Part shown: piece after piece, positions 22,704-35,027 of the stretch
Layout: each line of letters opens with the position of its first letter
Position numbering within the stretch: the first letter of the stretch is position 1
Assembly (NCBI GenBank): GCA_026874595.1
Contig: CM049310.1
Coordinates: forward strand, 41,669,558-41,733,557
Reading direction: 5' to 3'
Source: Sipunculus nudus
Lineage: Eukaryota > Annelida > Sipuncula > Golfingiida > Sipunculidae
DNA length: 64,000 nucleotides
Notes under the pieces: generated by a model
What the model was told of the DNA's origin: nothing
Database searches by the model: none
The model's input: only the letters and a program-made list of their open reading frames with translations
Translations under genes and position numbers: made by a program

Positions 22704-23489
22704 GTTCGATAATGAACTTCAGTCATTCTGAAGCGTAAGGATCATGTGCAAACTTGTTTTTTGGAGACCAGTTGGATATTGGATAGGGGGAAGCTCACTT
22801 TGATTTTAAATTCAACCAGTCCAAAATAAAACAAATGAAGTATTAATATGATTAATGTTCAAACAATCCCTAACTGGGAGCTGGGGTTTACGCTCTGGTT
22901 CGAAATTAGGACCTGCCGCGTGTGAGATCAACGTGAGAGCGATCAGGCTCGAATCCGCTGGGTATCATACTTCGGTTCTTCTTAAGCATAACAATGATAT
23001 GCCAAACCATATCCCGAGGCCAGTTGAAGACTGCGCAGGGGAAAACTCCTCTTTGGTTTGTTATCTGATGAGTCCATAAATAATATGAAGTATAAATACG
23101 ATTAAAAATCAGACGATTCCTAACTAGGAGAATACTCTCCTTCAGACATGAACAACGACAATATAAGTAGAACCAAAGTCAGATAAGCCTGTGCTTCATA
23201 CTTATATTTTAACAATATTGGAAACAAAAGTAAGAAGATGTAGCTTTTGATCGTATCACAGATGCGCAGCTGCAAATCAATTTAATATACTCTGGAGATA
23301 AAAATGGTCACTTCTGAATATGCTTCAAGAGACGAACAGGATCTGAATTAAGCTTGATCACTCGGATGGATAAAACGAATATTCGCTTATTGATATTTCA
23401 CAAATTACGACCTGAAGTATCCTATAATTATGTCTGATCCAGTACATGCAAATGATAAATAATGGTGGAGGTTATATTTGGGAAAAATA

Positions 23490-23562
23490 TGGTTCCGCTG
23501 GGGTTCGAACCCAGGACCTTTCGCGTGTGAGGCGAACGTGATAGCCACTACACTACGAAACC
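23490..23562 (-). tRNA. tRNA-Val-CAC: tRNA-Val(CAC), unit 12
   Basis: Gene and TTTTT terminator as unit 1. Confidence 0.96.
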
Positions 23563-23968
23563 GCTCGATATCGTGCCTTCTTCATTCTGAAGCTCAAGGA
23601 TATTTTAGCTAATCTTTTATGCGACATCATCTGCAGACCAAGGTGGGGTACTTCTTACCTCAGTTAAGAATCCGGTCACTACATAAATAACTATATATGA
23701 TTTTCATTTTAAATACAATAATAATTCCTATTATATTCCTGTTTAAATGTCAACTACATAGGTTTGAGCCAAGATGAAATAAAAATTAACATACCTTAAC
23801 GTCACACCTTGTAAGCTGTAAAAGGAGGACGCCGGAAAATATTTACAATGAAAATGGGCAAAAAATGTGAGACCTGGATTCAGGAAAATCTGAAATGTAA
23901 GTATTCATACATATTGAACAAAAATGGAACAATAGACTCTTCGAATTTCACTTCGACACTGTTAAGTT

Positions 23969-24040
23969 GGCTCGTTGGTCTAGGGGTATGATTCTCGCTT
24001 CGGGTGCGAGAGGTCCCGGGTTCAATTCCCGGACGAGCCC
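23969..24040 (+). tRNA. tRNA-Pro-CGG: tRNA-Pro(CGG), unit 13
   Basis: Same sequence as the unit 2 gene; TTTTT terminator present. Confidence 0.97.
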
Positions 24041-24467
24041 GATATATTTTTAGCCATCCTTAGATTGCCCCTCGATCTTTCACCTGAGAATTTCTTCTTC
24101 CCGCTCACTTAGACCGCAGATAATTTAGGTTCGTCATTAGACCTTGGTCGATCTTTTCTGTTAACGTTTTCATACATATTTTGTAGGGAATTTCTCGAAA
24201 TCAAATGACCGGGTGCCACAGCTCATACTAAAAAATTAAAAGTATTTCAGAATATAAAATAATATAGCTTTTCACCGATCACATGTGCTTACCTGCAAAT
24301 TTAGTTTTAATTGCTGTGGAGAAAGTGCATACATCTTGTTAATCCTAATATTTCAATTCGACAACCTCTGATTTACACTCACTAAAACTATAGCGTGGTT
24401 ACAATATTATCGCCTACAGCAATGGGTCATGGGAGAGAGGGTTACCTGGTTTAATAGGTTAGAAATG

Positions 24468-24542
24468 TGATTTCGCATGGGGGTTCGAACCCTGGACCAT
24501 TGGCGTGTGAGGCGACCCTGAGAGCCACTACACTTCGAAACC
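24468..24542 (-). pseudogene. psi-Val1, terminator mutated, unit 13
   Basis: TTTCTAACC downstream although the Pro gene of this unit is intact; shows exchange between unit types. Confidence 0.78.
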
Positions 24543-25328
24543 GTTCGATAATGAACTTCAGTCATTCTGAAGCGTAAGGATCATGTGCAAACTTGTTTTT
24601 TGGAGACCAGTTGGATATTGGATAGGGGGAAGCTCACTTTGATTTTAAATTCAACCAGTCCAAAATAAAACAAATGAAGTATTAATATGATTAATGTTCA
24701 AACAATCCCTAACTGGGAGCTGGGGTTTACGCTCTGGTTCGAAATTAGGACCTGCCGCGTGTGAGATCAACGTGAGAGCGATCAGGCTCGAATCCGCTGG
24801 GTATCATACTTCGGTTCTTCTTAAGCATAACAATGATATGCCAAACCATATCCCGAGGCCAGTTGAAGACTGCGCAGGGGAAAACTCCTCTTTGGTTTGT
24901 TATCTGATGAGTCCATAAATAATATGAAGTATAAATACGATTAAAAATCAGACGATTCCTAACTAGGAGAATACTCTCCTTCAGACATGAACAACGACAA
25001 TATAAGTAGAACCAAAGTCAGATAAGCCTGTGCTTCATACTTATATTTTAACAATATTGGAAACAAAAGTAAGAAGATGTAGCTTTTGATCGTATCACAG
25101 ATGCGCAGCTGCAAATCAATTTAATATACTCTGGAGATAAAAATGGTCACTTCTGAATATGCTTCAAGAGACGAACAGGATCTGAATTAAGCTTGATCAC
25201 TCGGATGGATAAAACGAATATTCGCTTATTGATATTTCACAAATTACGACCTGAAGTATCCTATAATTATGTCTGATCCAGTACATGCAAATGATAAAAA
25301 ATGGTGGAGGTTATATTTGGGAAAAATA

Positions 25329-25401
25329 TGGTTCCGCTGGGGTTCGAACCCAGGACCTTTCGCGTGTGAGGCGAACGTGATAGCCACTACACTACGAAAC
25401 C
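25329..25401 (-). tRNA. tRNA-Val-CAC: tRNA-Val(CAC), unit 13
   Basis: Gene and TTTTT terminator as unit 1. Confidence 0.96.
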
Positions 25402-25808
25402 GCTCGATATCGTGCCTTCTTTATTCTGAAGCTCAAGGATATTACAGCTAATCTTTTATGCGACATCCTCTGCAGACGAAAGTGGGGTACTTCTTACCTC
25501 AGTTAAGAATCCGGTCACTACATAAATAACTATATATGATTTTCATTTTTTAATACAATAATAATTCCTATTATATTCTTGTTTAAATGTCAACTACATA
25601 GGTTTGAGCCAAGATGAAATAAAAATTAACTTATCTTAACGTCACACCTTGAAAGCTGTTAAAGGAGGACGCCGGAAAATATTTACAATTAAAATGGGCA
25701 AAAAATGTGAAACCTGGATTCAGGAAAATCTGAAATTTAAGTATTCATACATGATGAACAAAAATGGAACAATAGACTCTTCGAATTTAACTTCGACACT
25801 GTTAAGTT

Positions 25809-25879
25809 GGCTCGTTGGTGTAGGAGTAAGATTCTCGCTTCGGGTGCTAGAGCTTCCGGGTTCTATCCCGGACGAGCCC
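25809..25879 (+). pseudogene. Damaged tRNA-Pro(CGG), unit 14
   Basis: Copy of the unit 11 locus: GCTAG stem mismatch and 6-nt T-loop. Confidence 0.7.
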
Positions 25880-26305
25880 GGTATATTTTAGCCATCATTC
25901 GATTGCCCCTCGATCTTTGACCCGAGAATTTCTTCTTCCCGCTCACTAAGACAGCAGGTAATTTAGGTTCGCCATCAGACCTTGGTCGATCTTTTCTGTT
26001 AACGTTTTCACACATATTTTGTAGGGAATTTCTCGAAATCAAATGACCGGGTGCCACAGCTCATACTAAAACATTAAAAGTATTTCAGAATATAAAATAA
26101 TATAGCTTTTCACCGATCACATGTGCTTACCTGCAAATTTAGTTTTAATTGCTGTGGAGAAAGTGCATACATCTTGTTAATCCTAATATTTCAATTCGAC
26201 AACCTCTGATTTATACTCACTAAAACTATAGCGTGGTTACAATATTATCGCCTACAGCAATGGGTCATGGGAGAGAGGGTTTCCTGGTTTAATAGGTTAA
26301 AAATG

Positions 26306-26380
26306 TGATTTCGCATGGGGGTTCGAACCCTGGACCATTGGCGTGTGAGGCGACCCTGAGAGCCACTACACTTCGAAACC
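26306..26380 (-). pseudogene. psi-Val1, unit 14
   Basis: TTTTT present; reads GTAGTGGCTC, so the unit 11 change arose after this block was copied. Confidence 0.78.
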
Positions 26381-27165
26381 GTTCGATAATGAACTTCAGT
26401 CATTCTGGAGCGTAAGGATCATGTGCAAACTTGTTTTTTGGAGACCAGTTGGATATTGGATAGGGGAAGCTCACTTTGATTTTAAATTCAACCAGTCCAA
26501 AATAAAACAAATGAAGTATTAATATGATTCATGTTCAAAGAATCCCTAACTGGGAGCTGGGGTTTACGCTCTGATTCGAAATAAGGACCTGCCGCGTGTG
26601 AGATCAACGTGAGAGCGATCAGGCTCGAATCCGCTGGGTATCATACTTCGGTTCTTCTTAAGCATAACAATGATATGCCAAACCATATCTCGAGCCCAGT
26701 TGAAAACTGCGCAGGGGAAAGCTCCTCTTTGGTTTGTTATCTGATCAGTCCATAAATAATATGACGTATAAATACGATTAAAAATCAGACGATTCCTAAC
26801 TAGGAGGATACTCTCCTTCAGACATGAACAACGACAATATAAGTTGAACCAAAGTCAGATAAAGCCTGTGCTTCACACTTATATTTTAACAATATTGGAA
26901 ACAAAAGTAAGAAGATGTAGCTTTTGATCGTATCACAGATGCGCAGCTGCAAATCAATTTAATATACTGTGGAGATAAAAATGGTCACTTCTGAACATGC
27001 TTCAAGTGACGAACAGGAACTGAATTAAGCTTGATCACTCGGATGGATAAAACGAATATTCGCTTATTGATATTTCACAAATTACGACCTGAAGTATCCT
27101 ATAATTATGTCTGATCCAGTACATGCAAATGATAAAAAATGGTGGAGGTTATATTTGGATAAATA

Positions 27166-27238
27166 TGGTTCCGCTGGGGTTCGAACCCAGGCCCTTTCGC
27201 GTGTGAGGCGAACGTGATAGCCACTACACTACGAAACC
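27166..27238 (-). tRNA. tRNA-Val-CAC: tRNA-Val(CAC), terminator lost, unit 14
   Basis: Carries the same AAGGGCC change and TTTATCC terminator loss as unit 11, 5512 bp upstream. Confidence 0.88.
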
Positions 27239-27643
27239 GCTCGATATCGTGCCTTCTTCATTCTGAAGCTCAAGGATATTTTAGCTAATCTTTTATGCGA
27301 CATCATCTGCAGACCAAGGTGGGGTACTTCTTACCTCAGTTAAGAATCCGGTCACTACATAAATAACTATATATGATTTTCATTTTTAATACAATAATAA
27401 TTGTTTTTATATTCTTGTTTAAATGTCAACTACATAGGTTTGAGCCAAGATGAAATAAAAATTAACTTATCTTAACGTCATACCTTGAAAGCTGTAAAAG
27501 GAGGACACCGGAAATATTTACAATTAAAATGGGCAAAAAATGTGAAACCTGGATTCAGGAAAATCTGAAATTTAAGTATTCATACATGATGAACAAAAAT
27601 GGAACAATAGACTCTTCGAATTTAACTTCGACACTGTTAAGTT

Positions 27644-27714
27644 GGCTCGTTGGTGTAGGAGTAAGATTCTCGCTTCGGGTGCGAGAGCTTCCGGGTTCTA
27701 TCCCGGACGAGCCC
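27644..27714 (+). pseudogene. tRNA-Pro(CGG) variant with paired anticodon stem, unit 15
   Basis: Copy of the unit 12 locus: good anticodon stem, 6-nt T-loop. Confidence 0.6.
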
Positions 27715-28140
27715 GGTATATTTTAGCCATCATTCGATTGCCCCTCGATCTTTGACCCGAGAATTTCTTCTTCCCGCTCACTAAGACAGCAGGTAATTTA
27801 GGTTCGCCATCAGACCTTGGTCGATCTTTTCTGTTAACGTTTTCACACATATTTTGTAGGGAATTTCTCGAAATCAAATGACCGGGTGCCACAGCTCATA
27901 CTAAAACATTAAAAGTATTTCAGAATATAAAATAATATAGCTTTTCACCGATCACATGTGCTTACCTGCAAATTTAGTTTTAATTGCTGTGGAGAAAGTG
28001 CATACATCTTGTTAATCCTAATATTTCAATTCGACAACCTCTGATTTACACTCACTAAAACTATAGCGTGGTTACAATATTATCGCCTACAGCAATGGGT
28101 CATGGGAGAGAGGGTTACCTGGTTTAATAGGTTAGAAATG

Positions 28141-28215
28141 TGATTTCGCATGGGGGTTCGAACCCTGGACCATTGGCGTGTGAGGCGACCCTGAGAGCCA
28201 CTACACTTCGAAACC
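28141..28215 (-). pseudogene. psi-Val1, terminator mutated, unit 15
   Basis: TTTCTAACC downstream. Confidence 0.78.
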
Positions 28216-29001
28216 GTTCGATAATGAACTTCAGTCATTCTGAAGCGTAAGGATCATGTGCAAACTTGTTTTTTGGAGACCAGTTGGATATTGGATAGGG
28301 GGAAGCTCACTTTGATTTTAAATTCAACCAGTCCAAAATAAAACAAATGAAGTATTAATATGATTAATGTTCAAACAATCCCTAACTGGGAGCTGGGGTT
28401 TACGCTCTGGTTCGAAATTAGGACCTGCCGCGTGTGAGATCAACGTGAGAGCGATCAGGCTCGAATCCGCTGGGTATCATACTTCGGTTCTTCTTAAGCA
28501 TAACAATGATATGCCAAACCATATCCCGAGGCCAGTTGAAGACTGCGCAGGGGAAAACTCCTCTTTGGTTTGTTATCTGATGAGTCCATAAATAATATGA
28601 AGTATAAATACGATTAAAAATCAGACGATTCCTAACTAGGAGAATACTCTCCTTCAGACATGAACAACGACAATATAAGTAGAACCAAAGTCAGATAAGC
28701 CTGTGCTTCATACTTATATTTTAACAATATTGGAAACAAAAGTAAGAAGATGTAGCTTTTGATCGTATCACAGATGCGCAGCTGCAAATCAATTTAATAT
28801 ACTGTGGAGATAAAAATGGTCACTTCTGAATATGCTTCAAGAGACGAACAGGATCTGAATTAAGCTTGATCACTCGGATGGATAAAACGAATATTCGCTT
28901 ATTGATATTTCACAAATTACGACCTGAAGTATCCTATAATTATGTCTGATCCAGTACATGCAAATGATAAATAATGGTGGAGGTTATATTTGGGAAAAAT
29001 A

Positions 29002-29074
29002 TGGTTCCGCTGGGGTTCGAACCCAGGACCTTTCGCGTGTGAGGCGAACGTGATAGCCACTACACTACGAAACC
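29002..29074 (-). tRNA. tRNA-Val-CAC: tRNA-Val(CAC), unit 15
   Basis: Gene and TTTTT terminator as unit 1. Confidence 0.96.
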
Positions 29075-29480
29075 GCTCGATATCGTGCCTTCTTCATTCT
29101 GAAGCTCAAGGATATTTTAGCTAATCTTTTATGCGACATCATCTGCAGACCAAGGTGGGGTACTTCTTACCTCAGTTAAGAATCCGGTCACTACATAAAT
29201 AACTATATATGATTTTCATTTTAAATACAATAATAATTCCTATTATATTCCTGTTTAAATGTCAACTACATAGGTTTGAGCCAAGATGAAATAAAAATTA
29301 ACATACCTTAACGTCACACCTTGTAAGCTGTAAAAGGAGGACGCCGGAAAATATTTACAATGAAAATGGGCAAAAAATGTGAGACCTGGATTCAGGAAAA
29401 TCTGAAATGTAAGTATTCATACATATTGAACAAAAATGGAACAATAGACTCTTCGAATTTCACTTCGACACTGTTAAGTT

Positions 29481-29552
29481 GGCTCGTTGGTCTAGGGGTA
29501 TGATTCTCGCTTCGGGTGCGAGAGGTCCCGGGTTCAATTCCCGGACGAGCCC
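29481..29552 (+). tRNA. tRNA-Pro-CGG: tRNA-Pro(CGG), unit 16
   Basis: Same sequence as the unit 2 gene; TTTTT terminator present. Confidence 0.97.
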
Positions 29553-29979
29553 GATATATTTTTAGCCATCCTTAGATTGCCCCTCGATCTTTCACCTGAG
29601 AATTTCTTCTTCCCGCTCACTTGGACCGCAGATAATTTAGGTTCGTCATTAGACCTTGGTCGATCTTTTCTGTTAACGTTTTCATACATATTTTGTAGGG
29701 AATTTCTCGAAATCAAATGACCGGGTGCCACAGCTCATACTAAAAAATTAAAAGTATTTCAGAATATAAAATAATATAGCTTTTCACCGATCACATGTGC
29801 TTACCTGCAAATTTAGTTTTAATTGCTGTGGAGAAAGTGCATACATCTTGTTAATCCTAATATTTCAATTCGACAACCTCTGATTTACACTCACTAAAAC
29901 TATAGCGTGGTTACAATACTATCGCCTACAGCAATGGGTCATGGGAGAGAGGGTTACCTGGTTTAATAGGTTAAAAATG

Positions 29980-30054
29980 TGATTTCGCATGGGGGTTCGA
30001 ACCCTGGACCATTGGCGTGTGAGGCGACCCTGAGAGCCACTACACTTCGAAACC
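29980..30054 (-). pseudogene. psi-Val1, unit 16
   Basis: TTTTT present, unlike its block partner unit 13. Confidence 0.78.
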
Positions 30055-30839
30055 GTTCGATAATGAACTTCAGTCATTCTGAAGCGTAAGGATCATGTGC
30101 AAACTTGTTTTTTGGAGACCAGTTGGATATTGGATAGGGGGAAGCTCACTTTGATTTTAAATTCAACCAGTCCAAAATAAAACAAATGAAGTATTAATAT
30201 GATTCATGTTCGAAGAATCCCTAACTGGGAGCTGGGGTTTACGCTCTGATTTGAAATAAGGACCTGCCGCGTGTGAGATCAACGTGAGAGCGATCAGGCT
30301 CGAATCCGCTGGGTATCATACTTCGGTTCTTCTTAAGCATAACAATTATATGCCAAACCATATCCCGAGGCCAGTTGAAGACTGCGCGGGGAAAACTCCT
30401 CTTTGGTTTGTTATCTGATGAGTCCATAAATAATATGAAGTATAAATACGATTAAAAATCAGACGATTCCTAACTAGGAGAATACTCTCCTTCAGACATG
30501 AACAACGACAATATAAGTAGAACCAAAGTCAGATAAGCCTGTGCTTCATACTTATATTTTAACAATATTGGAAACAAAAGTAAGAAGATGTAGCTTTTGA
30601 TCGTATCACAGATGCGCAGCTGCAAATCAATTTAATATACTCTGGAGATAAAAATGGTCACTTCTGAATATGCTTCAAGAGACGAACAGGATCTGAATTA
30701 AGCTTGATCACTCGGATGGATAAAACGAATATTCGCTTATTGATATTTCACAAATTACGACCTGAAGTATCCTATAATTATGTCTGATCCAGTACATGCA
30801 AATGATAAAAAATGGTGGAGGTTATATTTGGGAAAAATA

Positions 30840-30912
30840 TGGTTCCGCTGGGGTTCGAACCCAGGACCTTTCGCGTGTGAGGCGAACGTGATAGCCACTA
30901 CACTACGAAACC
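30840..30912 (-). tRNA. tRNA-Val-CAC: tRNA-Val(CAC), unit 16
   Basis: Gene and TTTTT terminator as unit 1. Confidence 0.96.
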
Positions 30913-31319
30913 GCTCGATATCGTGCTTTTTTCATTCTGAAGCTCAAGGATATTTTAGCTAATCTTTTATGCGACATCCTCTGCAGACGAAAGTGGGGTA
31001 CTTCTTACCTCAGTTAAGAATCCGGTCACTACATAAATAACTATATATGATTTTCATTTTTTAATACAATAATAATTCCTATTATATTCTTGTTTAAATG
31101 TCAACTACATAGGTTTGAGCCAAGATGAAATAAAAATTAACTTATCTTAACGTCACACCTTGAAAGCTGTTAAAGGAGGACGCCGGAAAATATTTACAAT
31201 TAAAATGGGCAAAAAATGTGAAACCTGGATTCAGGAAAATCTGAAATTTAAGTATTCATACATGATGAACAAAAATGGAACAATAGACTCTTCGAATTTA
31301 ACTTCGACACTGTTAAGTT

Positions 31320-31390
31320 GGCTCGTTGGTGTAGGAGTAAGATTCTCGCTTCGGGTGCTAGAGCTTCCGGGTTCTATCCCGGACGAGCCC
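31320..31390 (+). pseudogene. Damaged tRNA-Pro(CGG), unit 17
   Basis: Same 71-nt form as unit 3; followed by CATCCTTAGATTG, as after intact Pro genes, instead of CATCATTCGATTG, so its downstream flank was exchanged. Confidence 0.7.
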
Positions 31391-31816
31391 GGTATATTTT
31401 AGCCATCCTTAGATTGCCCCTCGATCTTTGACCCGAGAATTTCTTCTTCCCGCTCACTAAGACAGCAGGTAATTTAGGTTCGTCATCAGACCTTGGTCGA
31501 TCTTTTCTGTTAACGTTTTCACACATATTTTGTAGGGAATTTCTCGAAATCAAATGACCGGGTGCCACAGCTCATACTAAAACATTAAAAGTATTTCAGA
31601 ATATAAAATAATATAGCTTTTCACCGATCACATGTGCTTACCTGCAAATTTAGTTTTAATTGCTGTTGAGAAAGTGCATACATCTTGTTAATCCTAATAT
31701 TTCAATTCGACAACCTCTGATTTATACTCACTAAAACTATAGCGTGGTTACAATATTATCGCCTACAGCAATGGGTCATGGGAGAGAGGGTTACCTGGTT
31801 TAATAGGTTTGAAATG

Positions 31817-31891
31817 TGATTTCGCATGGGGGTTCGAACCCTGGACCATTGGCGTGTGAGGCGACCCTGAGAGCCACTACACTTCGAAACC
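31817..31891 (-). pseudogene. psi-Val1, terminator mutated differently, unit 17
   Basis: Downstream run is TTTCAAACC; the 5' flank reads TATCTAACG. Confidence 0.78.
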
Positions 31892-32677
31892 GTTAGATAA
31901 TGAACTTCAGTCATTCTGAAGCGTAAGGATCATGTGCAAACTTGTTTTTTGGAGACCAGTTGGATATTGGATAGGGGGAAACTCACTTTGATTTTAAATT
32001 CAACCAGTCCAAAATAAAACAAATGAAGTATTAATATGATTAATGTTCAAACAATCCCTAACTGGGAGCTGGGGTTTACGCTCTGGTTCGAAATTAGGAC
32101 CTGCCGCGTGTGAGATCAACGTGAGAGCGATCAGGCTCGAATCCGCTGGGTATGATACTTCGGTTCTTCTTAAGCATAACAATGATATGCCAAACCATAT
32201 CCCGAGGCCAGTTGAAGACTGCGCAGGGGAAAACTCCTCTTTGGTTTGTTATCTGATCAGTCCAATAATAATATGAAGTATAAATACGATTAAAAATCAG
32301 ACGATTCCTAACTAGGAGGATACTCTCCTTCAGACATGAACAACGACAATATAAGTAGAACCAAAGTCAGATAAGCCTGTGCTTCATACTTATATTTTAA
32401 CAATATTGGAAACAAAAGTAAGAAGATGTAGCTTTTGATCGTATCACAGATGCGCAGCTGCAAATCAATTTAATATACTGTGGAGATAAAAATGGTCACT
32501 TCTGAACATGCTTCAAGTTACGCACAGGAACTGAATTAAGCTTGATCACGTGGATGGATAAAACGAATATTCGCTTATTGATATTTCACAAATTACGACC
32601 TGAAGTATCCTATAATTATGTCTGATCCAGTACATGCAAATGATAAAAAATGGTGGATGTTATATTTGGGAAAAATA

Positions 32678-32750
32678 TGGTTCCGCTGGGGTTCGAACCC
32701 AGGACCTTTCGCGTGTGAGGCGAACGTGATAGCCACTACACTACGAAACC
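32678..32750 (-). tRNA. tRNA-Val-CAC: tRNA-Val(CAC), unit 17
   Basis: Gene and TTTTT terminator as unit 1. Confidence 0.96.
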
Positions 32751-33156
32751 GCTCGATATCGTGCTTTTTTCATTCTGAAGCTCAAGGATATTTTAGCTAA
32801 TCTTTTATGCGACATCATCTGCAGACCAAGGTGGGGTACTTCTTACCTCAGTTAAGAATCCGGTCACTACATAAATAACTATATATGATTTTCATTTTAA
32901 ATACAATAATAATTCCTATTATATTCCTGTTTAAATGTCAACTACATAGGTTTGAGCCAAGATGAAATAAAAATTAACATACCTTAACGTCACACCTTGT
33001 AAGCTGTAAAAGGAGGACGCCGGAAAATATTTACAATGAAAATGGGCAAAAAATGTGAGACCTGGATTCAGGAAAATCTGAAATGTAAGTATTCATACAT
33101 ATTGAACAAAAATGGAACAATAGACTCTTCGAATTTCACTTCGACACTGTTAAGTT

Positions 33157-33228
33157 GGCTCGTTGGTCTAGGGGTATGATTCTCGCTTCGGGTGCGAGAG
33201 GTCCCGGGTTCAATTCCCGGACGAGCCC
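33157..33228 (+). tRNA. tRNA-Pro-CGG: tRNA-Pro(CGG), unit 18
   Basis: Same sequence as the unit 2 gene; TTTTT terminator present. Confidence 0.97.
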
Positions 33229-33655
33229 GATATATTTTTAGCCATCCTTAGATTGCCCCTCGATCTTTCACCTGAGAATTTCTTCTTCCCGCTCACTTAG
33301 ACCGCAGATAATTTAGGTTCGTCATTAGACCTTGGTCGATCTTTTCTGTTAACGTTTTCATACATATTTTGTAGGGAATTTCTCGAAATCAAATGACCGG
33401 GTGCCACAACTCATACTAAAACATTAAAAGTATTCCAGAATATAAAATAATATAGCTTTTCACCGATCACATGTGCTTACCTGCAAATTTAGTTTTAATT
33501 GCTGTGGAGAAAGTGCATACATCTTGTTAATCCTAATATTTCAATTCGACAACCTCTGATTTACACTCACTAAAACTATAGCGTGGTTACAATATTATCG
33601 CCTACAGCAATGGGTCATGGGAGAGAGGGTTACCTGGTTTAATAGGTTAAAAATG

Positions 33656-33730
33656 TGATTTCGCATGGGGGTTCGAACCCTGGACCATTGGCGTGTGAGG
33701 CGACCCTGAGAGCCACTACACTTCGAAACC
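33656..33730 (-). pseudogene. psi-Val1, unit 18
   Basis: As unit 1, with TTTTT. Confidence 0.78.
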
Positions 33731-34516
33731 GTTCGATAATGAACTTCAGTCATTCTGAAGCGTAAGGATCATGTGCAAACTTGTTTTTTGGAGACCAGTT
33801 GGATATTGGATAGGGGGAAGCTCACTTTGATTTTAAATTCAACCAGTCCAAAATAAAACAAATGAAGTATTAATATGATTCATGTTCGAAGAATCCCTAA
33901 CTGGTAGCTGGGGTTTACGCTCTGATTTGAAATAAGGACCTGCCGCGTGTGAGATCAACGTGAGAGCGATCAGGCTCGAATCCGCTGGGTATCATACTTC
34001 GGTTCTTCTTAAGCATAACAATGATATGCCAAACCATATCCCGAGGCCAGTTGAAGACTGCGCAGGGGAAAACTCCTCTTTGGTTTGTTATCTGATGAGT
34101 CCATAAATAATATGAAGTATAAATACGATTAAAAATCAGACGATTCCTAACTAGGAGAATACTCTCCTTCAGACATGAACAACGACAATATAAGTAGAAC
34201 CAAAGTCAGATAAGCCTGTGCTTCATACTTATATTTTAACAATATTGGAAGCAAAAGTAAGAAGATGTAGCTTTTGATCGTATCACAGATGCGCAGCTGC
34301 AAATCAATTTAATATACTGTGGAGATAAAAATGGTCACTTCTGAATATGCTTCAAGAGACGAACAGGATCTGAATTAAGCTTGATCACTCGGATGGATAA
34401 AACGAATATTCGCTTATTGATATTTCACAAATTACGACCTGAAGTATCCTATAATTATGTCTGATCCAGTACATGCAAATGATAAAAAATGGTGGAGGTT
34501 ATATTTGGGAAAAATA

Positions 34517-34589
34517 TGGTTCCGCTGGGGTTCGAACCCAGGACCTTTCGCGTGTGAGGCGAACGTGATAGCCACTACACTACGAAACC
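34517..34589 (-). tRNA. tRNA-Val-CAC: tRNA-Val(CAC), unit 18
   Basis: Gene and TTTTT terminator as unit 1. Confidence 0.96.
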
Positions 34590-34995
34590 GCTCGATATCG
34601 TGCTTTTTTCATTCTGAAGCTCAAGGATATTTTAGCTAATCTTTTATGCGACATCATCTGCAGACCAAGGTGGGGTACTTCTTACCTCAGTTAAGAATCC
34701 GGTCACTACATAAATAACTATATATGATTTTCATTTTAAATACAATAATAAATCCTATTATATTCCTGTTTAAATGTCAACTACATAGGTTTGAGCCAAG
34801 ATGAAATAAAAATTAACATACCTTAACGTCACACCTTGTAAGCTGTAAAAGGAGGACGCCGGAAAATATTTACAATGAAAATGGGCAAAAAATGTGAGAC
34901 CTGGATTCAGGAAAATCTGAAATGTAAGTATTCATACATATTGAACAAAAATGGAACAATAGACTCTTCGAATTTCACTTCGACACTGTTAAGTT

Positions 34996-35023
34996 GGCTC
35001 GTTGGTCTAGGGGTATGATTCTC
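34996..35023 (+). pseudogene. 5' part (nt 1-28) of LINE-disrupted tRNA-Pro, unit 19
   Basis: GGCTCGTTGGTCTAGGGG followed by TATGATTCTC, then element sequence. It keeps the A box and D-arm and stops inside the 5' anticodon-stem strand. No tRNA can form from it. Confidence 0.97.
35010..35023 (+). repeat. Target-site duplication, left copy
   Basis: GGGGTATGATTCTC, equal to nucleotides 15-28 of the tRNA-Pro gene; followed directly by element sequence ATTGCATTGC. Confidence 0.95.
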
Positions 35024-35027
35024 ATTG

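Larger units (their letters stand above)
21969..23804. repeat. Array unit 12, type A2 with restored anticodon stem
   Basis: 1836 bp; start motif changed to CATACCTTG. psi-Val2 relic (-) at 22885-22956. Sister of unit 15. Confidence 0.9.
23805..25644. repeat. Array unit 13, type A1
   Basis: 1840 bp. psi-Val2 relic (-) at 24724-24795. Mosaic: Pro half is A1, psi-Val1/psi-Val2 half is like A2, and the Val downstream flank (GGATATTACAGC) is of the kind seen next to B-type Val genes. Confidence 0.9.
25645..27480. repeat. Array unit 14, type A2
   Basis: 1836 bp. psi-Val2 relic (-) at 26561-26632. Copy of unit 11 at +5512 bp with very few differences (for example GGGTTTCC for GGGTTACC). Confidence 0.9.
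27481..29316. repeat. Array unit 15, type A2 with restored anticodon stem
   Basis: 1836 bp; start motif CATACCTTG as in unit 12. psi-Val2 relic (-) at 28397-28468. Also shares AATGATAAATAATGG upstream of Val with unit 12. Confidence 0.9.
29317..31155. repeat. Array unit 16, type A1
   Basis: 1839 bp. psi-Val2 relic (-) at 30236-30307. Shares CTAAAAAATTAAAAG with unit 13, but its psi-Val half is A1-like, so the +5512 block copy has been partly overwritten here. Confidence 0.9.
31156..32992. repeat. Array unit 17, type A2
   Basis: 1837 bp. psi-Val2 relic (-) at 32073-32144. Shares TCAAGTTACGCACAGG upstream of Val with unit 25. Confidence 0.9.
32993..34831. repeat. Array unit 18, type A1
   Basis: 1839 bp. 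psi-Val2 relic (-) at 33912-33983. Last uninterrupted unit before the LINE. Confidence 0.9.

Noticed and set aside
1..34000. CRISPR-like or phage-defence array
   Set aside because: The repeats are 1.8-2.4 kb, contain eukaryotic tRNA genes, and there are no short repeat-spacer units or bacterial genes.
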